A DNA stretch of 40,680 nt from Paenalcaligenes sp021793095 (GTDB lineage: Bacteria; Pseudomonadota; Gammaproteobacteria; Burkholderiales; Burkholderiaceae_B): positions 1 through 40,680 of the forward strand of contig DAHVQS010000014.1 in the NCBI GenBank assembly GCA_027317645.1. Direction: 5' to 3'. The position numbers were made by a program, and so were the translations under genes. This document shows positions 17,610-25,888 of the stretch, in pieces (within the stretch, counting starts at the first letter, position 1; each line of letters opens with the position of its first letter). The notes beneath the pieces are model-generated. The model saw only the letters and a program-made list of their open reading frames with translations, was not told the origin of the DNA and made no database searches.

Positions 17610-17642
17610 AGATATTCCTGAACCCTCAATAAACCTGATGAA

Positions 17643-18278
17643 ATGAACTCAAACATCCCTAATCATACCGCAAGCTTGCGCGACCAATTGCTACAAAAAC
17701 GTGCGGCACAAGGCCCTCGCGATATCAGCATGGGCGCTTTGCGCATCCGCGCCCGCCTGTATACCTGGCTGGCCACCCAACAAGAGACGATGCGTGCCCA
17801 ACAGCGTGATGAGCCTCTGAATATCGCTGCTTTTTGGTCACTGCCGGCAGAGCCCGAGCTACAGCCATTATTAAACAAATGGTCGATAGAAGACAACGGA
17901 ATCACACTATCTTTACCTTGTATCGACACTGAGGATGCCCCCCTGCGGTTTTGTCCATGGGATATTGAGACCCCCATGAAGGTCGGGCGCTATCACATCT
18001 CTGAGCCCGATACGCCGGAAACGGCCCCAAAACCCGACATCATCCTGGTTCCAACCCTAGGGTTTACACGCCAAGGGGATAGGCTGGGTTATGGCAAAGG
18101 CTACTACGATCGCACCATTGCCCAACTGCGGGCCCAATACCACCCCTTTATTACCATTGGCATTGCCTGGTCTTGCGGCGATCTGAGTGAATTCGACTAT
18201 CAGCCCCAGCCCCACGATGAACCTCTGGACGCGGTGTTGACAGAAATGGGTTGGGCCAAAGCAGCACCATCACTCTAA
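17643..18278 (+). CDS. 5-formyltetrahydrofolate cyclo-ligase
   Basis: Converts 5-formyl-THF to 5,10-methenyl-THF using ATP, feeding the one-carbon pool. At 211 residues it has normal family length. The signature LVPTLGFTRQGDRLGYGKGYYDR lies at about residues 137-159. The N-terminal substrate and ATP region SLRDQLLQKRAAQ is present with weaker conservation. In many proteobacteria this gene follows 6S RNA, but only 33 bases separate it from divergent slt, so there is no room for 6S RNA in front. It converges on the ahcY terminator region. Confidence 0.93.
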   Translation: MNSNIPNHTASLRDQLLQKRAAQGPRDISMGALRIRARLYTWLATQQETMRAQQRDEPLNIAAFWSLPAEPELQPLLNKWSIEDNGITLSLPCIDTEDAPLRFCPWDIETPMKVGRYHISEPDTPETAPKPDIILVPTLGFTRQGDRLGYGKGYYDRTIAQLRAQYHPFITIGIAWSCGDLSEFDYQPQPHDEPLDAVLTEMGWAKAAPSL

Positions 18279-18345
18279 GACCAACGTTCATCCCCCTAGG
18301 GCATCAAACCGCTATCAGTCTGTGCCCTCCTCGCGCAATGCCCAT

Positions 18346-18376
18346 AAAAAAAGCTGGAGCACTTAAGGCTCCAGCT
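18346..18376 (-). terminator. Rho-independent terminator of ahcY
   Basis: A 9-base-pair stem, AGCTGGAGC (18352-18360) with GCTCCAGCT (18368-18376), and a 7-base loop. On the minus strand it runs into a continuous tract of about seven T. It lies about 50 bases downstream of the ahcY stop. Confidence 0.9.
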
Positions 18377-18427
18377 CGTATAACGCGCATGAGGAGGGGG
18401 TCACTGACCCGCCCCCTGAAACAGCGA

Positions 18428-19843
18428 TTAATAGCGATAATGATCGACTTTATAAGGTCCATCTACAGGGACGTTGATATAGCGAGCCTGCTCCTCGCTC
18501 AAGCGTGTCAAATTGGCATTGAGCTTGCCCAAATGCAACAGCGCCACCTTTTCATCTAAATGCTTGGGCAGCATATAGACCTGACCTGTTTCGTAGCGAT
18601 CACCATGTTGGAACAACTCGATTTGAGCAATGGTCTGGTTGGTAAAGGACGCCGACATGACAAATGAGGGGTGCCCGGTCGCGCACCCTAGGTTGACCAA
18701 ACGCCCTTTGGCGAGCAGGATGATGCGCTTGCCATCAGGGAAAATCACATGATCGACCTGAGGCTTGATTTCCTCCCACTCGAGATCGCTCAAGCCGGCC
18801 ACATCGATCTCATTATCAAAGTGACCGATGTTGCAGACAATGGCTTGATCCTTCATGCGCTCCATATGGGCACGGGTAATCACATGGTAATTACCGGTGG
18901 CCGTCACAAAGATATCTGCGTGCTCGACGGCCTCTTCCATGGTGACCACGCGGTAGCCTTCCATCGCTGCCTGCAGTGCACAAATGGGATCGATCTCGGT
19001 CACCCAGACCTGAGCCTTGAGGGCGGATAGCGCCTGAGCACTGCCCTTACCCACATCACCAAAGCCGCAAACAACGGCAATTTTACCGGCGACCATCACA
19101 TCAGTGGCCCGTTTGATCCCATCAACCAGTGACTCGCGGCAGCCGTATAAATTATCAAATTTGGATTTAGTGACTGAGTCATTCACGTTGATGGCAGGAA
19201 AGGCCAAGGTGCCCTCTTTGGACATCTGGTAGAGGCGTTGTACCCCCGTGGTGGTTTCCTCGGTGACCCCTTTAATTTGAGCCAATCTGGTGGAATACCA
19301 GGTAGGGTCCTCGCTCAGTTTGCTGCGGATGCTGGCGTAGAGCACCTCTTCTTCTTCGCTGCTGGGGTGATCCAGCACGCTGGCGTCTTTTTCTGCCTGA
19401 GCGCCCAAATGCAGCAAGAGGGTTGCATCGCCCCCATCATCTAAAATCATATTTGCCTGCTCACCGGGCCAGCTAAAGATCTGGTGCTGATATTCCCAGT
19501 ACTCCTCGAGGGTTTCGCCCTTGATCGCAAAAACAGGGATCTCCTCAGCGGCAATGGCCGCGGCAGCGTGATCTTGAGTGGAATAGATATTGCAAGAGGC
19601 CCAACGTACCTCGGCACCGAGGGCAACCAGCGTTTCGATCAGCACTGCCGTCTGGATGGTCATGTGCAGACTACCCGCAATACGCGCCCCCTTGAGGGGT
19701 TTAGACTCGGCGTATTCTTCGCGGGTCGCCATCAGGCCGGGCATCTCTGTTTCAGCGATCGCTATTTCGCGCCGTCCCCATTCGGCCAGACTGATGTCGG
19801 CAATTTTATAGTCATCAAAAGAAGTTTGAGTTACAACGTTCAT
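18428..19843 (-). CDS. ahcY: Adenosylhomocysteinase
   Basis: Hydrolyses S-adenosylhomocysteine, the inhibitory by-product of methylation, to adenosine and homocysteine. It has 471 residues and full family length, including the insertion typical of bacterial long forms. Recognisable motifs are SLHMTIQTAVLIETL, VNDSVTKSKFDNLYG, the NAD-binding GFGDVGKGSA, LGCATGHPSFVMSASF, and the C terminus DGPYKVDHYRY. GGAG lies seven bases before the ATG. An SAH riboswitch sits 49 bases upstream, so expression should rise when SAH accumulates. metK lies upstream on the same strand but is separated by a stem-loop terminator. Confidence 0.97.
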   Translation of the reverse strand: MNVVTQTSFDDYKIADISLAEWGRREIAIAETEMPGLMATREEYAESKPLKGARIAGSLHMTIQTAVLIETLVALGAEVRWASCNIYSTQDHAAAAIAAEEIPVFAIKGETLEEYWEYQHQIFSWPGEQANMILDDGGDATLLLHLGAQAEKDASVLDHPSSEEEEVLYASIRSKLSEDPTWYSTRLAQIKGVTEETTTGVQRLYQMSKEGTLAFPAINVNDSVTKSKFDNLYGCRESLVDGIKRATDVMVAGKIAVVCGFGDVGKGSAQALSALKAQVWVTEIDPICALQAAMEGYRVVTMEEAVEHADIFVTATGNYHVITRAHMERMKDQAIVCNIGHFDNEIDVAGLSDLEWEEIKPQVDHVIFPDGKRIILLAKGRLVNLGCATGHPSFVMSASFTNQTIAQIELFQHGDRYETGQVYMLPKHLDEKVALLHLGKLNANLTRLSEEQARYINVPVDGPYKVDHYRY

Positions 19844-19864
19844 AAGTGAGCTCCATTTGGTTCA

Positions 19865-19883
19865 TGCCCATGAGTCATGGGCA
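19865..19883 (-). promoter_or_regulatory. Perfect palindrome between the SAH riboswitch and ahcY
   Basis: Nine-base arms TGCCCATGA / TCATGGGCA around a single central base lie between the riboswitch and the GGAG ribosome binding site. There is no T-run, so it is not a standard terminator. It may be part of the expression platform that responds to the aptamer (inference). Confidence 0.45.
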
Positions 19884-19892
19884 CAGATCACC

Positions 19893-19977
19893 GGTGAGCG
19901 TCGTTGGCTAAAGATAATGCGTCAACGAAAGACCTGAGCCTGGCAGCATGAACAGCCGTCGCAACGCTCCTCAGGTC
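19893..19977 (-). promoter_or_regulatory. SAH riboswitch
   Basis: The minus strand reads GACCTGAGGAGCGTTGCGAC, then GCCAGGCTCAGGTC, then AACGACGCTCACC. This fits the SAH riboswitch consensus: P1 is closed by GACCTGAG/CTCAGGTC, the conserved GGAGCG-TGC and CCAGGCTC blocks are present, and the downstream AACG-CGCTCACC can form the pseudoknot with GAGCG. It is placed directly before ahcY, the classic target. Known members switch expression on when SAH binds. Confidence 0.93.
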
Positions 19978-20072
19978 TTTTTATTCAATAGACTTGAAAA
20001 ACAAGTGCCTAATATTGAAACACAAAAGCACTGATTGCGCACCTTAGAAAGGCAACGCAGCTGATAAAAGTA

Positions 20073-20097
20073 AATACGCCCCTGTGAGGAGCGTATT
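20073..20097 (-). terminator. Terminator between metK and ahcY
   Basis: A 10-base-pair stem with one G-T pair (AATACGCCCC at 20073-20082, GGAGCGTATT at 20088-20097) lies just after the metK stop. The minus-side tail is an interrupted T-run (TTTACTTTT). The plus side carries TTTTTT, so it may work in both directions. Confidence 0.7.
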
Positions 20098-20112
20098 TTT
20101 TATCATCAAAAA

Positions 20113-21288
20113 TTAAAGACGCGCTGCAGCTTGTTTCAGTGTCGGCGCCAAATCGGTGGCCTCCCAGCTAAACTCGGGCTCGGAACGGCCGAAATGCCCA
20201 TAAGCTGCTGTCTTGCTATAGATGGGGCGCAACAGGTCTAAAGCCGAAATAATACCCCGTGGGCGCAGATCGAAATGCTCACGCACCAAACGGGCGATTG
20301 CATCATCAGAAATCACCCCGGTCCCCTCGGTATAGACGGTGATATTGATGGGCTCGGCCACCCCAATTGCGTAGCTGACCTGCACCTCGCATTGGCGGGC
20401 CAGACCTGCAGCCACAATGTTTTTAGCCACATAACGCGCGGCATAGGCAGCCGAACGGTCGACTTTAGAGGGGTCTTTGCCAGAAAAGGCACCCCCACCA
20501 TGCGGGCAGGCACCCCCATAGGTGTCCACAATGATCTTGCGCCCGGTCAACCCGCAATCCCCTTTGGGGCCGCCGATGACAAAATTACCCGTAGGATTCA
20601 CCAAATAGCGGGTATCCTCGGTCAACAGACCATCGGCAAAGACCGGACGAATGATCTCTTGGATCACGGCCTCGCGAATCTCATCCTGAGAAATGTCTGG
20701 GGCGTGCTGCGTAGACAACACCACGGTGTCTACCTCGACCGGCTGACCATTGGCGTATTTAAATGTCACCTGCGACTTGGCGTCGGGGCGCAGCCAGGGT
20801 AAACGGCCATCCTTGCGCAATAAGCTCTGGCGCTCCATCAAGCGATGGGCATACCAAATAGGCGCAGGCATCAAATCGGGGGTCTCATCACAAGCGTAAC
20901 CAAACATCAGCCCCTGATCGCCTGCCCCTTGGTCGGCGCTATTTGATGGATCACGATCGACCCCTTGGGCGATATCGGGGGATTGCTTGTCAAAGCCGAC
21001 CAGCACCGCGCAGTTAGCATAATCAATGCCGTACTCGCCATTGTCATAGCCAATGCGCTTGATGGTGTCACGGGCGACCTGGATGTAATCCACATCAGCA
21101 TCGGCCGTAATCTCACCGGCAAGAATGACCAACCCTGTATTACACAAAGTTTCCGCTGCCACCCGCGCAAAGCGGTCTTGCTCTAAAATGGCATCGAGGA
21201 TGGCATCTGAGATTTGATCGGCCACCTTGTCTGGGTGACCCTCGGAAACTGACTCGGAAGTAAATAAGAAATCGTTATTTTTTGCCAC
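20113..21288 (-). CDS. metK: S-adenosylmethionine synthetase
   Basis: Makes SAM from methionine and ATP. It has 391 residues and full family length. Clear motifs are SEGHPDKVADQISDA at the N terminus, GAGDQGLMFGYA (the ATP-binding hexapeptide region), and GGGAFSGKDPSKVDRSAAY (the P-loop-like segment). The start is GTG at 21288, giving MAKNNDFLFTSESVSEG; an AAAGGA ribosome binding site lies about ten bases upstream. The gene is divergent from lpxL across 248 bases. With ahcY it forms a methyl-cycle pair, although a terminator separates them. Confidence 0.97.
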   Translation of the reverse strand: MAKNNDFLFTSESVSEGHPDKVADQISDAILDAILEQDRFARVAAETLCNTGLVILAGEITADADVDYIQVARDTIKRIGYDNGEYGIDYANCAVLVGFDKQSPDIAQGVDRDPSNSADQGAGDQGLMFGYACDETPDLMPAPIWYAHRLMERQSLLRKDGRLPWLRPDAKSQVTFKYANGQPVEVDTVVLSTQHAPDISQDEIREAVIQEIIRPVFADGLLTEDTRYLVNPTGNFVIGGPKGDCGLTGRKIIVDTYGGACPHGGGAFSGKDPSKVDRSAAYAARYVAKNIVAAGLARQCEVQVSYAIGVAEPINITVYTEGTGVISDDAIARLVREHFDLRPRGIISALDLLRPIYSKTAAYGHFGRSEPEFSWEATDLAPTLKQAAARL

Positions 21289-21309
21289 TGTGGTAGCGTC
21301 CTTTCATGG

Positions 21310-21330
21310 GCCCCACCTCATCCGCGGGGC
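21310..21330 (-). promoter_or_regulatory. Hairpin next to the metK ribosome binding site
   Basis: On the minus strand GCCCCGC pairs with GTGGGGC (one G-U pair) around the 7-base loop GGATGAG, ending a few bases before the AAAGGA ribosome binding site. It matches no SAM riboswitch class I can recognise. A role in metK translation is only a possibility. Confidence 0.3.
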
Positions 21331-21536
21331 TTGGTGAATGAAACAAAGGGCGTAGCACCACGGAATAAAGTACAAAGCACTATGGTTCAGGGCGCGACGC
21401 TTTAGCGGTTAATTTTTACCCCCTGTACAATGCGAGGGTATCGCTCCGCAAGTTGTCGGTTAACTCAGCGATAGGCAGCATTTTAAGCCAAATAGCGCGA
21501 GCTTTCATGGTTATCACTTAATAGCGCACGAGAATT

Positions 21537-22424
21537 ATGGTTTTATTTCTCTTAAAGTTGTTGTCCCACTTGCCTTTGCGCTTCATGCACGGCGTTGGCA
21601 AATGTTTAGGCCTGCTGGTCTATTGGCTGCCTGGGCGCTATAGACAGCGCTTACAAGACAATGCACGCCAAGCCGGTTATGAAAATGCGGCTTTTGCCCG
21701 CCGCGCAGCTGCCCAAACTGGGGCCATGATCATGGAAATCCCCAAGGTGTGGCTCAAGACCAACAGCGCCTTGGCCCGTTGTCACAACCCTCAAATCAAT
21801 ATTGTGCATGAGGCCTTGGCCGAAAAACGAGGTGTTTTATACCTCACCCCGCATTTAGGCTGTTTTGAAATCACCGCCCGCATCCTCGTCCAACATGGGC
21901 CCATCACCGTCATGTATCGTCCCCCTCGACAGGCTTTTTTAGAGCCTGCTATGAAGGTCGGCCGCGATCTGCCCGGGCTGCGCTCGGTCCCTGCCAATAT
22001 GCGTGGGGTACGTGAGTTTATGCGCGCCCTACGCCGCGGCGAAGCCGTGGGCATGCTGCCGGATCAGGTACCCAGTTCGGGGGACGGCGTGTGGGCCACC
22101 TTTTTTGATAAGCCGGCCTATACCATGACGTTGGCGGCACGTTTAGCACAGCAAGCCAATGTCCCGGTCATCCTGACTGCTGGTGAGCGTCTGCCCCGAG
22201 GACAAGGCTGGCGCATCCACTATATCCGGGTGCCCGAGCCCTATCCCACCGATCTGGCCGCCTTTGTGCAGCATATCAATGATGCCATGCAGGCGCTCAT
22301 TCGACGCTTTCCCGAACAGTACTTATGGAGCTACAACCGCTATAAAATACCGGCGGAGGCACCGCCTATTCCAGCGGCGCTCCTCCATCCATCCACATCC
22401 ACAGTCACAAGTAAAGAGCCATGA
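21537..22424 (+). CDS. LpxL/HtrB-family lipid A acyltransferase
   Basis: Inner-membrane acyltransferase of 295 residues that adds a secondary fatty acid to lipid A. The N-terminal membrane segment is about 1-30. The catalytic HX4E motif is present as His106 to Glu111 (HLGCFE), and the later MYRPPR segment and GEAVGMLPDQ motif fit the family. Acyl-chain preference cannot be read from sequence. Its last bases overlap the DUF484 start (ATGA), so it leads a coupled lpxL-DUF484-xerC unit. I see a single acyltransferase here rather than a tandem pair. Confidence 0.92.
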   Translation: MVLFLLKLLSHLPLRFMHGVGKCLGLLVYWLPGRYRQRLQDNARQAGYENAAFARRAAAQTGAMIMEIPKVWLKTNSALARCHNPQINIVHEALAEKRGVLYLTPHLGCFEITARILVQHGPITVMYRPPRQAFLEPAMKVGRDLPGLRSVPANMRGVREFMRALRRGEAVGMLPDQVPSSGDGVWATFFDKPAYTMTLAARLAQQANVPVILTAGERLPRGQGWRIHYIRVPEPYPTDLAAFVQHINDAMQALIRRFPEQYLWSYNRYKIPAEAPPIPAALLHPSTSTVTSKEP

Positions 22425-23026
22425 CACAGAAAACATACGATCGCCAGGCCATCCTCGAGTTTTTAGCTCAAAACCCAGATTTTTTACTTGAGCAGGGCGA
22501 TGCCCTCTATCAACTCAAACTCCCGTCCTCAAATGACAATCGGGTGATCTCGTTTATCGAACGCCAGGTCGAACGGCTACAGCAGGAAAATAAAAAAACC
22601 CAAGAGCAGCTCTATACCCTGATCAGCAATGCGCAGCGCAGTGAAACCATCCGCCAACAAACCCATCAATGGGCCTGCCGCCTGATCCTGCACCCCGAGT
22701 GGGCCAATGACCCCAAAGCCATGGCGGCGGCCTTGGCCAAAACCTTTGGGGTGGATGAGGCGCGCCTGCTCAACACCTCCGAGCTGCCGGCCCCCATCCA
22801 ACAAAACTACAGCGGCCCCATCACCGAGGCCCCTCTTGATTTTGGGCTACCCGAGCACCTGCACAGCATGGCCTACACCGCCTTGAAACACCCTCAGGAT
22901 GACCGCCCCATGGGCGCGCTGATCGTGGCCTCATCGGCACTCAGCCATTTTAGCGCCGACATGGCCACTGACTTTCTTGAGCATATTGCCGGACTGTGCG
23001 CCGCTGCATTGAGCAACGCCTCATGA
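22421..23026 (+). CDS. DUF484 family protein
   Basis: Cytoplasmic protein of 201 residues in the YigA/DUF484 family of unknown biochemical role. It opens with the family's ILEFLAQNPDFLLEQ helix. A coiled-coil-like stretch (about residues 45-75, rich in Gln, Lys and Glu) follows, then a GAF-like C-terminal half ending FLEHIAGLCAAAL. In E. coli yigA lies between dapF and xerC. Here it overlaps lpxL upstream and xerC downstream by four bases each, so the link to xerC is kept while dapF is absent. Confidence 0.9.
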   Translation: MTQKTYDRQAILEFLAQNPDFLLEQGDALYQLKLPSSNDNRVISFIERQVERLQQENKKTQEQLYTLISNAQRSETIRQQTHQWACRLILHPEWANDPKAMAAALAKTFGVDEARLLNTSELPAPIQQNYSGPITEAPLDFGLPEHLHSMAYTALKHPQDDRPMGALIVASSALSHFSADMATDFLEHIAGLCAAALSNAS

Positions 23027-24051
23027 ACACCGCTCAGGACTGGCTCACGCAATGGGAAACCAATCTGCTCGAGCAACGCCGCCTGAGCCCACACACTGCG
23101 GCCGCCTATAGACGAGATGTGCAAAAACTGCTCGAGATGACGGCCCCAAATGAGCTCATCGAGTTGCAAACGCAGCAGATACGACAGACACTGGCCGCCT
23201 TGCACCAGCAGGGCGAACAGCCCCGTAGTCTGTCACGACGCTTGTCGGCCTGGCGACGCTTTTTTGCGTGGCTCGAAGCCAGCGGGCACCATCCAGGGCC
23301 CAACCCCTGTCTCAATGTACGGGCCCCCAAATCCCCGCAGCCTTTGCCCCGAGCCCTGTCCGTAGAGCAAACCCAACAATTGCTGGATCAAGGGGCCCCT
23401 CAAGGACCACCTACGGAACAACCAGATCCTGACAGCATCATTGCCTATAGGGATCAGGCGCTCTTTGAGCTGTTTTATTCTTGTGGACTGCGCCTCAGTG
23501 AGCTGGTCTCTCTGGATCATCGGTATACCCAAGAGGGGAGCTATCAATCCAGCAGTTGGTTGGATTTAGAAAACCACAACCTCAGGGTCGAGGGCAAGGG
23601 CCAAAAAACCCGCATCGTGCCCATTGGGCGCCATGCCTTGCAAGCACTAACGCATTGGCTGCAGGTGCGCCCACTGCTGCTGCCCAGCACCGAAGGACTG
23701 CCCATCGACCAGGCAGCGGCCCTATTTCTAGGCCAACGTGGCCGCCGCATCCATCCACGGGTAATCCAGCAACAATTGGCGCGACGCGCCCAAGCCGTCG
23801 GGTTGGCCGAGCATGTCCACCCCCACCGACTGCGGCACAGCTTTGCCAGTCATATTTTGCAGTCCTCTCAAGACCTGCGTGCAGTGCAGGAACTGCTGGG
23901 GCATGAAAATATCCGTAGCACCCAGATCTACACCCGCCTGGACTTTCAGCATTTAGCCAAGGTCTACGATCAAAGCCATCCGCGCGCACGGGCTCGAAAG
24001 AACACCAACCGCACGCCCGAGGATGCCGATAACAACGAACCCAAAAAGTAA
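23023..24051 (+). CDS. xerC: Tyrosine recombinase XerC
   Basis: With XerD resolves chromosome dimers at dif. The protein has 342 residues from the ATG at 23023, which overlaps the DUF484 stop (ATGA); an in-frame ATG nine codons earlier gives a non-family N terminus. The SAM-like core-binding domain is about 5-100. Catalytic residues are all visible: Arg157 in SCGLRLSE, Lys192 in VEGKGQK, His268 and Arg271 in HPHRLRH, His294 in LLGHENI, and nucleophile Tyr303 in YTRL. It is longer than E. coli XerC (298), with an insertion near 122-140 (Pro-rich), another near 166-180, and a charged tail of about 25 residues. Confidence 0.94.
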   Translation: MNTAQDWLTQWETNLLEQRRLSPHTAAAYRRDVQKLLEMTAPNELIELQTQQIRQTLAALHQQGEQPRSLSRRLSAWRRFFAWLEASGHHPGPNPCLNVRAPKSPQPLPRALSVEQTQQLLDQGAPQGPPTEQPDPDSIIAYRDQALFELFYSCGLRLSELVSLDHRYTQEGSYQSSSWLDLENHNLRVEGKGQKTRIVPIGRHALQALTHWLQVRPLLLPSTEGLPIDQAAALFLGQRGRRIHPRVIQQQLARRAQAVGLAEHVHPHRLRHSFASHILQSSQDLRAVQELLGHENIRSTQIYTRLDFQHLAKVYDQSHPRARARKNTNRTPEDADNNEPKK

Positions 24052-24065
24052 AATGGCGCGATTAA

Positions 24066-24092
24066 CAGCTACCCCTGCTAGCAGCTACCCCT
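24066..24092. repeat. Short tandem repeat between xerC and the zinc operon
   Basis: CAGCTACCCCT occurs at 24066-24076 and again at 24082-24092, a period of 16. It fills most of the 49-base gap between the convergent xerC and znu genes. No terminator stem with a T-run is visible. Confidence 0.5.
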
Positions 24093-24100
24093 ACTAACCA

Positions 24101-25888
24101 CTACGGGAGTACCTGCTTGAGCACCTGCTGATTCCACTGCATCATGGACAAATAACTATCTACCGGCGCCCCATCCACCGCAAATGTCTCAGTATAAAGG
24201 GGCTCCCCCAATGGGACCTGCGTTTCGCGCGCGACCTGCTCAATCAGACGCGCATCCACCCCAAACTCGGGGATGGCCGCCTGTATGTGCTCGGCCCGTA
24301 CATCACGAATGAGCTGCGCCAAGCTATGAGCAGAAATCTCAGCCTCTAGGCTGGCAGCCTCAAGCGGCACAATGCGGGGGCAACCATAGGCTTGCTCAAA
24401 ATAAAACAAAGAATCATGCGCCACAGCCACCCCAACACAACGCCCTGAATCAGGGCCAAAATCCTCTTTGAGCTGCTGATGCAATGCCGCCAAATCAGCA
24501 TCATAGGCCTCGTAACGCGCTGTTAACTCGGCCTGCGCTGAATCGGGCAATAAATCGCTCAGCGCCGCATAAATCTGACGCGCATAATGCTGCGCATAAT
24601 CCACGCGCAACCAAGCGTGGGGATCGCCCTCGCGCAATGACAACCCCTCTGATGCCTGCAGCACGGGCCCCGTATAATCAGCCGCCTGGACCAAGGCCGG
24701 CGCCCAGGGCTCTAATCCGGCGCCATTGAGCACCAACAAATCGGCATCGATCAAGGTCTGCATATCGCGTGCACTGGGTTCAAAATGATGTGCGCTGCGC
24801 TCGGGCCCCACAATGGTATGTAACTGCACGGCATCCCCCCCAATTTGCGCTGCCATATCGGCCACCACCGGGAAACTCGCCACCACCTGCACAGCGGCCT
24901 CAGCCTGCGCAGCACCCGACTTGGCCCAAGCACTGCCGGCGGACCCAACAGGTGCCCCTGACCATAACGCCAGGCCACCCGCCAACCCCACCCCTAACAA
25001 GCGGGCCCGGCGCCCGCGATATAAATGCTGTTTCAGCCCACCATGAGGACCTAAAAACAGCGCCAATAAATAAAATAAACCGGCCAATAAAATGATGGTG
25101 GGTGAGGTGGGGACATCAAAATGAAAGGAAGCCAACAAACCCAAAAAAGAGGCCAAAATGGCCAACAACGCAGATATCAACAATTGCGCGGCGGCACCCT
25201 GCCCCAAAAAGCGTGCAGCGGCAGCGGGCAAAATCATCAACCCCACCACCATCAAGGTGCCCAAAATCTGAAAACCAGCCACCAAGGTCAACACCAATAA
25301 AATCAAAAACGACATATGGGCAAAAAAGGACACCCGCCGATAAAAGCGCTTGAACTGAGGATCAATGGAATCCATCACCAAAGGGCGATAAATCATGGCA
25401 AAAACAAGCAAGGCCACACTGGATACCGTACTCACTAAAAGCAAAGCACCGTCATCCAACCCCAGCACCGAGCCAAACAACACATGGAGCAAATCCATAT
25501 TGCTGCCGCGCATGGACACCAACAAAACGCCCAGCCCCAAAGAAATCAAATAAAAAGTCGCAAAACTGGTGTCCTCGCGGATGGGCGCCACACGCGCCAC
25601 CCAGCCGGAAAACAAAGCCACCAATAACCCCGTCGCCACCCCACCGATGAGCATGGCCGGCAGCGACAAACCCGCCACCAAATACCCAACCGCCACCCCA
25701 GGCAAGATGGCATGTGATAAGGCATCGCCCATCAAACTCAGACGACGCAAAATCAAAAACACCCCCAAGGGACCCGCTGCCAACGACAATGCCACCGTCG
25801 CTGCTAATGCGCGCCGCATAAAGCCAAACTCTATAAATGGCCCGATCCAGAAATCCCAAAGTGCAATCACAGAAAATCCCCTGCACAT
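24101..25888 (-). CDS. Fused zinc ABC permease and zinc-binding protein (ZnuB-ZnuA)
   Basis: One uninterrupted frame of 595 residues joins two parts normally made separately. Residues about 25-285 are an ABC-3-family metal permease like ZnuB, with eight or so membrane helices and motifs such as GDALSHAILPGVA. A further hydrophobic segment (about 297-315, in the place of a signal peptide) should carry the chain across the membrane. Residues 333-595 are a ZnuA-type solute-binding protein. Ligand candidates are His367 (AHHFEP), His424 (DPHAW), His491 (AHDSLFYFEQAYG) and an acid near Glu541. The His-rich loop typical of ZnuA is absent. The first codons overlap znuC by 22 bases. Zinc is inferred from the neighbouring zur and Zur box; manganese is the main alternative. 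Confidence 0.9.
   Translation of the reverse strand: MCRGFSVIALWDFWIGPFIEFGFMRRALAATVALSLAAGPLGVFLILRRLSLMGDALSHAILPGVAVGYLVAGLSLPAMLIGGVATGLLVALFSGWVARVAPIREDTSFATFYLISLGLGVLLVSMRGSNMDLLHVLFGSVLGLDDGALLLVSTVSSVALLVFAMIYRPLVMDSIDPQFKRFYRRVSFFAHMSFLILLVLTLVAGFQILGTLMVVGLMILPAAAARFLGQGAAAQLLISALLAILASFLGLLASFHFDVPTSPTIILLAGLFYLLALFLGPHGGLKQHLYRGRRARLLGVGLAGGLALWSGAPVGSAGSAWAKSGAAQAEAAVQVVASFPVVADMAAQIGGDAVQLHTIVGPERSAHHFEPSARDMQTLIDADLLVLNGAGLEPWAPALVQAADYTGPVLQASEGLSLREGDPHAWLRVDYAQHYARQIYAALSDLLPDSAQAELTARYEAYDADLAALHQQLKEDFGPDSGRCVGVAVAHDSLFYFEQAYGCPRIVPLEAASLEAEISAHSLAQLIRDVRAEHIQAAIPEFGVDARLIEQVARETQVPLGEPLYTETFAVDGAPVDSYLSMMQWNQQVLKQVLP

Noticed and set aside
17610..17642. Possible 6S RNA before the 5-formyl-THF cyclo-ligase gene, its usual place in many proteobacteria
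   Set aside because: Only 33 bases lie between slt and the cyclo-ligase gene, too few for a 6S RNA of about 180 bases.
24101..24300. Manganese rather than zinc as substrate of the fused ABC transporter
   Set aside because: The binding-site residues alone do not decide this, but the adjacent Zur-type regulator and perfect Zur box make zinc the better reading.
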